A stretch of DNA of 6,484 bases from contig CAYLVY010000174.1 of assembly GCA_964387205.1 (NCBI GenBank), forward strand, positions 1 through 6,484, read 5' to 3'. The stretch comes from CAIVAT01 sp964387205 (lineage in GTDB: Bacteria > Bacteroidota > Bacteroidia > Bacteroidales > FEN-979). This document shows positions 1 to 5,180 of this stretch, piece after piece. The translations under genes and the position numbers were made by a program. Every line of letters starts with the position of its first letter. The first letter of the stretch is position 1. Below the pieces are notes generated by a model. It was given only the letters and a program-made list of their open reading frames with translations, made no database searches and had not been told where the DNA came from.

Positions 1-1899
1 GAGGAACGGGATGAGTGAAGAAGCTATGGAGGCAATCTGGTTGGGTGCAATATCGATCATATCCACCTTGGTCTTGTCCACGATGGGATAATCGGCAAGA
101 TACCTCACCTTCACTTTATCTTCCTGAATATGACCCTTCTCATCCATCGGCGTTGTAGCCTGGCCGATGATCTTATGTTCTTCTTCTTCGGCAGTCAGGT
201 AAACGGGATTTGCCTCGAGGGTAGTCCTTCCTTCGTCAACTTTAAGGTAAGGGGTTTCGATGAAGCCCAGTTTATCGATCTTGGCATAAACACAAAGTGA
301 GGAGATAAGACCGATATTGGGCCCTTCCGGAGTCTCGATGGTACAAAGCCTTCCGTAGTGGGTATAGTGCACATCGCGCACCTCGAACCCGGCCCGCTCA
401 CGGGAGAGGCCTCCCGGCCCCAGTGCAGAGATCCTGCGCTTGTTGGTTAGTTCGGACAAGGGGTTGGTCTGGTCCATGAACTGGGACAGCTGATTGGTCC
501 CGAAGAAGGTGTTAATTACCGAAGAGAGGGTCTTGGCGTTGATCAGGTCTGTTGGGGTAAACACCTCATTATCACGAACATTCATTCGTTCGCGGATGGT
601 CCTGGCCATTCTGGACAGACCGACACCAAACTGGTTGTATAATTGTTCACCGACAGTCCTTACGCGGCGGTTACTCAGGTGGTCGATATCGTCCACTTCC
701 GCTTTTGCATTTACCAGTTCGATCAGGTATTTAATGATCGAGATGATATCTTCCTTGGTGAGTACTTTTATCTCATCAGGAATGTCCAGATTGAGTTTTT
801 TATTGATCCTGTAACGGCCAACGTCTCCCAGGTCATAGCGCTTATCTGAGAAGAACAGCTTTTCGATGATCCCGCGGGCCGTTTCTTCATCGGGTGGTTC
901 GGCATTTCTCAATTGCCGGTAAATGAACTCGACGGCTTCCTTTTCGGAGTTGGCCGGGTCTTTTTGCAGTGTATTGAATATGATCGAATAGTCGGTGGAC
1001 AGAGCCTCTTCCCTGTGAACCAGGATAGCTTTGATGCCGGCATCCAGTATCTGATCAATATGTTCGTTTTCGAGTATCGTTTCCCGTTCAATGATCACTT
1101 CTGTACGTTCGATGCTGACCACCTCACCGGTGTCTTCATCAACAAAATCTTCAATCCAGGAGCGAACAACCCTGGCAGCCAGTTTGGAACCGACCATTCT
1201 TTTAAGGGAGGCGCGGCTGACTTTGACTTCCTGGGCAAGGCCGAAAATTTCAAGAATATCCTTGTCGGTTTCATATCCGATGGCACGCAGCAAGGTGGTG
1301 ACGGGCAATTTCTTTTTCCGGTCGATATAGGCATACATCACGTTGTTGATGTCTGTCGTAAATTCGATCCATGACCCCTTGAAGGGAATAATGCGGGCGC
1401 TGTATAGTTGAGCGCCGTTGGCATGGAAACTCGTGCTGAAGAAGACGCCCGGGGAGCGGTGCAACTGGGAAACGACAACCCTTTCGGCACCGTTGATCAC
1501 GAAGGTACCACGCGGGGTCATATAAGGGATCATTCCCAGGTAAACATCCTGAATAATGGTTTCGAAATCCTCGTGCTCAGGATCTGTACAAAACAATTTC
1601 AGCTTGGCTTTAAGCGGAACGCTGTAAGTCAATCCCCGCTCAATACACTCATCGATCGAGTACCTTGGCGGATCAATAAAGTAGTCAAGAAATTCCAGTA
1701 CGAAGTTGTTGCGGGCATCCGATATCGGAAAATTCTCCGCAAACACCTTGTACAAACCTTCATTTACCCTGTTTTCAGGATTTGTTTCCAATTGAAAGAA
1801 ATCCTGGAAGGACTTTACCTGAATATCAAGAAAATCAGGATAGTCGGCTTGGATCATGGTAGATCCGAAGCGAATGCGGTCGGTTTTGATCGAAGTCAA
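1..1899 (-). CDS. rpoB: RNA polymerase beta subunit RpoB, N-terminal half (truncated by window edge)
   Basis: Catalytic beta subunit of DNA-dependent RNA polymerase. The frame is open for 633 codons and runs off the window at base 1; the full protein is usually about 1270 aa in this phylum, so roughly half is present. The N-terminal part carries YPDFLDIQVKSFQDFF, then the protrusion/lobe region with RSPGVFF and YSARIIPFKGSWIEF. The rifampicin-pocket region lies around residues 469-495 (QLSQFMDQTNPLSELTNKRR, then ISALGPGG), followed by ERAGFEVRDVHYTHYGR and IETPEGPNIGLI. The position equivalent to E. coli H526 is Asn486. No ATG lies upstream of Met15 (codon 1855-1857). The TTG at 1897-1899 aligns residue for residue with the Met start of flavobacterial RpoB as I recall it, so I chose TTG. 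Starting at the ATG at 1857 would remove 14 conserved-looking residues. Last gene of the visible cluster, 117 nt after rplL; rpoC is expected next, outside the window. Product is certain; the start is less so. Confidence 0.95.
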   Translation of the reverse strand, partial: MTSIKTDRIRFGSTMIQADYPDFLDIQVKSFQDFFQLETNPENRVNEGLYKVFAENFPISDARNNFVLEFLDYFIDPPRYSIDECIERGLTYSVPLKAKLKLFCTDPEHEDFETIIQDVYLGMIPYMTPRGTFVINGAERVVVSQLHRSPGVFFSTSFHANGAQLYSARIIPFKGSWIEFTTDINNVMYAYIDRKKKLPVTTLLRAIGYETDKDILEIFGLAQEVKVSRASLKRMVGSKLAARVVRSWIEDFVDEDTGEVVSIERTEVIIERETILENEHIDQILDAGIKAILVHREEALSTDYSIIFNTLQKDPANSEKEAVEFIYRQLRNAEPPDEETARGIIEKLFFSDKRYDLGDVGRYRINKKLNLDIPDEIKVLTKEDIISIIKYLIELVNAKAEVDDIDHLSNRRVRTVGEQLYNQFGVGLSRMARTIRERMNVRDNEVFTPTDLINAKTLSSVINTFFGTNQLSQFMDQTNPLSELTNKRRISALGPGGLSRERAGFEVRDVHYTHYGRLCTIETPEGPNIGLISSLCVYAKIDKLGFIETPYLKVDEGRTTLEANPVYLTAEEEEHKIIGQATTPMDEKGHIQEDKVKVRYLADYPIVDKTKVDMIDIAPNQIASIASSLIPFL

Positions 1900-1954
1900 G
1901 TCCAGAAGATTTTTATCCCGCTGCGGGATGGTTTGAAAGTAATTGAATAAAACA

Positions 1955-1992
1955 GATCATAGACCTCTTCAAAAATGAAGAGGTCTATGATC
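1955..1992 (-). terminator. Strong hairpin between rplL and rpoB (candidate attenuator/terminator or RNase III site)
   Basis: Perfect inverted repeat: 16-bp arms 1955-1970 and 1977-1992 around a 6-nt loop (1971-1976). In the transcribed (minus) direction it begins 24 nt after the rplL stop codon and is followed by TGTTTTATT, a moderate U-rich tail. It lies 55 nt before the proposed rpoB start. The stem has 7 G/C of 16 pairs. In E. coli the rplL-rpoB gap holds a partial terminator and an RNase III site that lower rpoBC expression relative to the ribosomal proteins. A similar role here is inference from position and structure. Complete termination is unlikely unless rpoB has its own promoter, and I see no convincing one in the remaining spacer. 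Confidence 0.6.
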
Positions 1993-2016
1993 CTCTAATA
2001 TATCAAATTCTGATTC

Positions 2017-2397
2017 TTACTTAATTTCAACCTCGGCTCCGGCTTCTTTCAATTGCGACATCAGTGCATTGGCTTCTTCTTTGGTGATCCCCTCCTTAAT
2101 GGCTTTCGGGGCGGCGTCAACCAGTTCTTTTGCCTCTTTCAGGCCCAGGCTGGTCAACTCTTTCACTAATTTCACAACGGCTAATTTGGCCTGTCCGGCT
2201 GATTTGAGGATAACGTCAAAAGAATTCTTTTCTTCGGCTTCCGGTGCAGCGGCTGCTGCGGCAGGACCGGCACTTACGGCTACTGCGGCGGCGGCGGGCT
2301 CGATACCATAATCGTCCTTCAGTATCTTTGCAAGCTCGTTAACCTCTTTAACTGTTAAATTTACCAATTGTTCTGCAAAAGCTTTTAAATCTGCCAT
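2017..2397 (-). CDS. rplL: 50S ribosomal protein L7/L12
   Basis: Stalk protein of the large ribosomal subunit; dimers bind the C-terminal helix of L10 and recruit and activate the translational GTPases (EF-Tu, EF-G, IF2, RF3). At 126 aa it has the normal family length. An N-terminal helical dimerisation domain (about 1-33) is followed by an Ala-rich flexible hinge (about 34-56, nearly all A/P/V/E). The globular C-terminal domain runs from about 59 to 126, with SFDVILKSAG, KLAVVKLVKELTSLGLKEAK and the terminal AGAEVEIK. The ATG at 2397 is preceded by AAGTAAA with no Shine-Dalgarno, the same leader ending as rplK. It follows rplJ after 67 nt, as in the usual rplJL pair. A strong hairpin follows its stop codon and may set its level above that of rpoB. 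Confidence 0.98.
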   Translation of the reverse strand: MADLKAFAEQLVNLTVKEVNELAKILKDDYGIEPAAAAVAVSAGPAAAAAAPEAEEKNSFDVILKSAGQAKLAVVKLVKELTSLGLKEAKELVDAAPKAIKEGITKEEANALMSQLKEAGAEVEIK

Positions 2398-2464
2398 TTT
2401 ACTTGATATTTATGTTCCTGGATTATTGTCGGGGAACGGTTATTACTACTTTTTTTCTTCTCTG

Positions 2465-2986
2465 TTACGCTGTTTTTTCCGATAATGTTTTCACCACACC
2501 GGAGAGAATATTTCCACCCGACTGAAGGGCGGAGATAACGTTTCGTGTGGGTGATTGGAGCAGGCCGATCAGGTCACCGATCAGCTCATAGCGGGACTTA
2601 ACGTTCACCAGCGCATCAAGCTGATCGTCACCAAGATATACGGTTTCTTCAACATAAGCCCCTTTGAGTAAGGGTTTGGGAGCGCTTTTCCGGAATTCCC
2701 TGATCAGTTTGGCCGGATCGTTAGCCACCTCCGAAAACATGAGGGAGGTAGGGCCTTCCAATGCCGGATATAACTCATCCAGTTCTTTGCCTGAACGCTC
2801 CATTGCCTTGTGCAGCAAAGTATTCTTGACAACCTGAAGATGGATGTTCTTTTTAAAACATGTCCTGCGGAGCCGGCTTGTGGTAGCCGCATCCAAACCG
2901 GAAATATCGGTCAGATAAAAAGAACCGCTCTCCTTAAGTTGAGTTGCCAGCGAGTCAATTAATTGAGTTTTTTCTTCTTTTTTCAT
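2465..2986 (-). CDS. rplJ: 50S ribosomal protein L10
   Basis: Base of the L7/L12 stalk: the N-terminal domain binds 23S rRNA next to L11, and the C-terminal helix holds the L7/L12 dimers. At 173 aa it matches family length. The start (MKKEEKTQLIDSLATQLKES), the segment FYLTDISGLDA near 23-33 and VVKNTLLHKAM near 52-62 are typical of the L10 N-terminal domain. The C-terminal stretch from about 146 (SPTRNVISALQSGGNILSGV) is the predicted helix that binds L7/L12. It starts 26 nt after the rplA stop, with GAAAGAAAGAG just before ATG; this is purine-rich but not a clear Shine-Dalgarno. In E. coli the L10-L7/L12 complex represses its own mRNA in a long leader. The spacer here is too short for that leader, so any such site would have to overlap the end of rplA. 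Confidence 0.98.
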   Translation of the reverse strand: MKKEEKTQLIDSLATQLKESGSFYLTDISGLDAATTSRLRRTCFKKNIHLQVVKNTLLHKAMERSGKELDELYPALEGPTSLMFSEVANDPAKLIREFRKSAPKPLLKGAYVEETVYLGDDQLDALVNVKSRYELIGDLIGLLQSPTRNVISALQSGGNILSGVVKTLSEKTA

Positions 2987-3012
2987 CTCTTTCTTTCTCA
3001 GATAAAAAGGTT

Positions 3013-3708
3013 TTAAGCACCCACTGATTTCGGATCGACCGGAACGCTCGGGCTCATGGTACTCGACAGATAGATACTCTTCACATAGGTACCCTTGGCC
3101 GATGAGGGTTTCAGTTTTAAAATGGTAGCGATCAGTTCCCGGGCGTTATCCACGATTTTATCGCGGTCGAACGACACCTTGGCGATCCCGGCATGGATAA
3201 TTCCATACTTGTCTACCTTGAAATCAATTTTCCCTGCTTTCACTTCTTTGACAGCTTTTCCAACATCCATGGTAACAGTCCCCGTTTTTGGATTGGGCAT
3301 CAAACCCCTCGGCCCTAAAATCTTGCCGAGGGCCCCAACCTTAGCCATCACACTGGGCATGGTAATAATCACATCAACATCCGTCCAGCCACCCTTGATT
3401 TTATCGATATACTCATCGAGTCCGATAAAATCTGCACCGGCTGCTTTCGCCTCATCTTCCTTGTCGGGAGTACAGAGGGCAAGCACCCGGATCGTTTTAC
3501 CTGTACCGTGTGGAAGCGTCACGATACCGCGAACCATCTGGTTGGCCTTCCTGGGGTCAACCCCCAGCCGGACATCAATATCTACGGATGCATCAAATTT
3601 TACGTTGGTGATCTCTTTTACCAGAGATGCAGCATCCGCCAACGGATAAACGGCCCCTTTATCAACCTTGGACAAGGCGACCTTCCTCTTTTTTGTCAGC
3701 TTTCTCAT
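3013..3708 (-). CDS. rplA: 50S ribosomal protein L1
   Basis: Forms the L1 stalk, which binds 23S rRNA and helps move deacylated tRNA out of the E site; in many bacteria it also represses the rplKA mRNA. At 231 aa it has normal length. Domain I is built from the N- and C-terminal parts and domain II lies between them. The family signature GALGKILGPRGLMPNPKTGT sits at 125-144, and the rRNA-binding segment IDFKVDKYGIIHAG at 161-174. The N-terminus is basic (MRKLTKKRK). The ATG at 3708 is preceded by AAATCAAATAA without a Shine-Dalgarno, downstream of a 10-bp hairpin in the rplK-rplA spacer. The 42-nt spacing to rplK suggests cotranscription. No recognisable L1 operator was found, so autoregulation is not claimed. 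Confidence 0.98.
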   Translation of the reverse strand: MRKLTKKRKVALSKVDKGAVYPLADAASLVKEITNVKFDASVDIDVRLGVDPRKANQMVRGIVTLPHGTGKTIRVLALCTPDKEDEAKAAGADFIGLDEYIDKIKGGWTDVDVIITMPSVMAKVGALGKILGPRGLMPNPKTGTVTMDVGKAVKEVKAGKIDFKVDKYGIIHAGIAKVSFDRDKIVDNARELIATILKLKPSSAKGTYVKSIYLSSTMSPSVPVDPKSVGA

Positions 3709-3721
3709 TTATTTGATTTAA

Positions 3722-3748
3722 TGTTGTTTAAGAGGTGATTAAACAACA
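3722..3748 (-). other. 10-bp hairpin in the rplK-rplA spacer, loop resembling the 16S 3' end
   Basis: Perfect inverted repeat with arms 3722-3731 and 3739-3748 and a 7-nt loop (3732-3738). On the transcribed strand the loop reads TCACCTC, and with the preceding A it gives ATCACCTC, the same as the conserved 16S rRNA 3' tail. It begins 2 nt after the rplK stop codon and ends 13 nt before the rplA start. The sequence after it is AT-rich (TTAAATCAAATAA) but has no U-run, so it does not look like a terminator. A role in mRNA stability or in setting rplA translation is possible but unproven. Confidence 0.5.
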
Positions 3749-3750
3749 GG

Positions 3751-4197
3751 TTATTTACTTTGGAACGGATTGATACCCGTAACGGATATTCCCATGCTTC
3801 GTGCTGTTCCGGCAACCATCCTCACGGCAGCTTCGAGGGTAAAGGCATTCAGATCAGGCATTTTATCCTCCGCGATCTTCTGCACCTGATCCCAGGAAAC
3901 CGATGAAACCTTGTTCCGGTTTGGTTCGGCAGAACCTTTCTGCAGTTTGCATAGTTCCATTAATTGTACGGCAACCGGGGGGGTCTTGATTACAAAATCA
4001 AACGATTTATCCTTGTAAACCGTGATGATGACCGGGAGTATCTTTCCGGGTTTATCCTGGGTACGTGCATTGAACTGCTTGCAAAACTCCATGATGTTAA
4101 CCCCTTTGGCACCCAGGGCGGGTCCGATTGGGGGAGAAGGATTGGCTGCAGCGCCTTTGACCTGCAATTTAATAATTCCGCTAACTTCTTTTGCCAT
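3751..4197 (-). CDS. rplK: 50S ribosomal protein L11
   Basis: Binds the 23S rRNA GTPase-associated centre with L10 at the stalk base; also needed for RelA-dependent stringent response and the target region of thiostrepton. At 148 aa it is a few residues longer than the E. coli protein. The N-terminal domain (about 1-70) has NPSPPIGPALGAKGVNIMEF at 19-38, including the proline helix; Pro22, Pro23 and Pro26 match E. coli positions. The C-terminal rRNA-binding domain (about 75-145) ends in VAGTARSMGISV and has the basic/Gly-rich loop expected. The ATG at 4197 is preceded by CAGAAGTAAA, the same A-rich leader type as rplL. It lies 38 nt after nusG and 42 nt before rplA, consistent with the standard nusG-rplK-rplA transcription unit. 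Confidence 0.98.
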   Translation of the reverse strand: MAKEVSGIIKLQVKGAAANPSPPIGPALGAKGVNIMEFCKQFNARTQDKPGKILPVIITVYKDKSFDFVIKTPPVAVQLMELCKLQKGSAEPNRNKVSSVSWDQVQKIAEDKMPDLNAFTLEAAVRMVAGTARSMGISVTGINPFQSK

Positions 4198-4235
4198 TTT
4201 ACTTCTGTATTGAAAATTTTCCGGTCGTCCGGTGT

Positions 4236-4778
4236 CTATTCTTTCTGAACCTGCATGAAACTCAATTCAAGTGGGGTTTTTCTTCCGAAAATCTTCACCA
4301 TGACCTTAAGCTTCTTTTTCTCTTCATTGATCTCTTCAATCACCCCGCTGAAACTATTGAAAGGCCCGTCGGTAACCGTGACTGTCTCTCCCACGATAAA
4401 CGGGATATTCATCTCTTCACCCTGTTCCGACAACTCGTCGAACTTCCCGAGGATCCGTTTCACTTCTGAAGGTCTCAGCGGGTGGGGTTCCCCTTTGGCG
4501 CCAAGAAAACCGAGCACTCCGGGGATGTTTTTCAGGATATGGGGTATTTCGCCGGTGAGATTTGCTTCGATTAATACATAACCGGGAAAATAATTCCGCT
4601 CCTTGCTCACCTTTTTTCCATTCCGGATAATATAAAATTTTTCAGTGGGCACCAGTACCTGGGATATATTATCCTCCAGGTGCTGATTAGCAATCTCATT
4701 TTCAATGTACTGCTTAACCTTCCCCTCATTTCCGGAGATTGCCCTGACTACGTACCACTTTTTGGTTGTTTCAACCAT
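4236..4778 (-). CDS. nusG: Transcription termination/antitermination factor NusG
   Basis: Binds RNA polymerase at the beta' clamp helices, suppresses pausing, and through its KOW domain can contact Rho or ribosomal protein S10 to couple transcription with translation. At 180 aa it has typical bacterial length. The NGN domain spans about 6-110, starting KKWYVVRAISGNEGKV and containing the hallmark FPGYVLIE at 64-71. The KOW domain is about 127-178, with the signature GETVTVTDGPFNSFSGVIEE near 130-149 and FGRKTPLEL near 164-172. No extra inserted domain is seen, so this is a housekeeping NusG rather than a specialised paralogue such as UpxY or LoaP. It follows secE after 62 nt and precedes rplK by 38 nt. 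The start context GATATTATG has no Shine-Dalgarno. Confidence 0.98.
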   Translation of the reverse strand: MVETTKKWYVVRAISGNEGKVKQYIENEIANQHLEDNISQVLVPTEKFYIIRNGKKVSKERNYFPGYVLIEANLTGEIPHILKNIPGVLGFLGAKGEPHPLRPSEVKRILGKFDELSEQGEEMNIPFIVGETVTVTDGPFNSFSGVIEEINEEKKKLKVMVKIFGRKTPLELSFMQVQKE

Positions 4779-4821
4779 AATATCGGGGATGATGGTTTCG
4801 AAATTACCTGAACGGGTTCAC

Positions 4822-4837
4822 CGGAAAAGGCTTTCCG
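4822..4837. other. Small hairpin after secE, terminator-like only on the plus strand
   Basis: Inverted repeat CGGAAA-AGGC-TTTCCG with a 6-bp stem, in the 62-nt secE-nusG spacer. Read on the plus strand it is followed by GTTTTTAAAA, which resembles a short intrinsic terminator. On the transcribed minus strand it is followed by GGTGAACCC, with no U-run. A second small palindrome, TGAAC-GG-GTTCA, lies beside it at 4809-4820. Function unknown; it may simply be local mRNA structure in the secE-nusG message. Confidence 0.3.
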
Positions 4838-4840
4838 TTT

Positions 4841-5035
4841 TTAAAACAGTTGATAGAACTGGATCAGCAGGTTCTTGAAAACTTCGTCCATCGCCAAAAC
4901 CACCAGTGCGATGATCAGAGAAGCGACCGAAACGACAATTGCACTGCCGGACAGTTCCGACCAGGTGGGCCATGAAACTTTGTTGACCAGTTCATCATAG
5001 CTTTCCTGAATATAGGTTGATACTTTATTAGCCAT
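4841..5035 (-). CDS. secE: Preprotein translocase subunit SecE
   Basis: Essential inner-membrane subunit of the SecYEG export channel; it clamps the two halves of SecY. At 64 aa it is the short, single-span form seen in most bacteria (E. coli has three spans). An amphipathic N-terminal helix (about 1-28, YIQESYDELVNKVSWPTWSE) contains the conserved VSWPTWSE. One membrane segment follows at about 31-50 (SAIVVSVASLIIALVVLAM), with a short C-terminal tail. The ATG at 5035 lies only 15 nt after tRNA-Trp, so the message is likely freed by tRNA processing from a common transcript. The secE-nusG pairing is conserved across bacteria. Strongly supported by sequence and context despite the small size. 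Confidence 0.97.
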   Translation of the reverse strand: MANKVSTYIQESYDELVNKVSWPTWSELSGSAIVVSVASLIIALVVLAMDEVFKNLLIQFYQLF

Positions 5036-5050
5036 TTATCCAAGATTTTG

Positions 5051-5123
5051 CACGGGTGGTAGGAATCGAACCCACAGCCTACGGTTTTGGAGACCGCCAC
5101 TCTACCAGTTGAGCTACACCCGT
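5051..5123 (-). tRNA. tRNA-Trp (anticodon CCA)
   Basis: A 73-nt cloverleaf folds by hand on the minus strand. The acceptor stem is ACGGGTG with CACCCGT. The D arm is GCTC/GAGT around AACTGGTA. The anticodon stem GCGGT/ACCGT encloses the loop CTCCAAA with anticodon CCA, and the T arm is GTGGG/CCTAC around TTCGATT. The discriminator is G73, as expected for bacterial tRNA-Trp. The genomic sequence continues CAAAA, so the 3' CCA is not encoded and must be added by tRNA nucleotidyltransferase. It sits between tuf and secE, 57 nt after tuf and 15 nt before secE, the arrangement found in many bacteria. Confidence 0.97.
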
Positions 5124-5124
5124 G

Positions 5125-5138
5125 TGTAATTAAACTTT
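5125..5138 (+). repeat. Inverted third copy of the tuf-leader repeat core
   Basis: Plus-strand TGTAATTAAACTTT, 14 nt, identical to the minus-strand core of both copies upstream of tuf, thus in opposite orientation. In a transcript covering tuf and tRNA-Trp it would be perfectly complementary to either leader copy. It ends 2 nt before the 5' end of tRNA-Trp. The sequence is AT-rich, so chance is not excluded. Confidence 0.6.
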
Positions 5139-5151
5139 ATAGTTTTCATTC

Positions 5152-5167
5152 ATCCGGCAAACCGGAT
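5152..5167 (-). other. Small hairpin between tuf and tRNA-Trp
   Basis: Inverted repeat with 6-bp arms ATCCGG (5152-5157) and CCGGAT (5162-5167) and a 4-nt loop, 13 nt after the tuf stop codon. It is followed on the transcribed strand by GAATGAAAAC, with no U-run, so it is not a convincing intrinsic terminator. It could protect the tuf mRNA 3' end after the downstream tRNA is cut out by RNase P/RNase Z, but this is inference. Confidence 0.35.
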
Positions 5168-5180
5168 TACTGAGTGATGT

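Noticed and set aside
1408..1950. Open frame of 180 codons on the plus strand, opposite the start of rpoB, and a similar one at 913-1374
   Set aside because: They lie antisense to strongly conserved rpoB coding sequence and show no recognisable family motif; high-GC third positions of the real gene open the opposite frame.
1913..1960. 15-codon frame on the minus strand starting inside the rplL-rpoB hairpin and ending 13 nt before rpoB, considered as a leader peptide
   Set aside because: Such short frames are common by chance, it shows no run of regulatory codons, and nothing supports its translation.
2398..2464. GTTCC...GGAAC pairing in the rplJ-rplL spacer
   Set aside because: Five base pairs across a 14-nt loop is too weak to report as a regulatory structure.
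2987..3012. Looked for an L10 autoregulatory leader before rplJ
   Set aside because: The spacer is 26 nt, too short for the known L10 leader fold, and no convincing structure was seen.
3095..3649. Plus-strand open frame of 184 codons opposite rplA
   Set aside because: Shadow of rplA, which has all L1 signatures; no independent start context or protein features.
4221..4232. CCGG-ACGA-CCGG in the nusG-rplK spacer, considered as an L1 operator
   Set aside because: Only a 4-bp stem, without the internal loop and conserved bases of known L1-binding sites.
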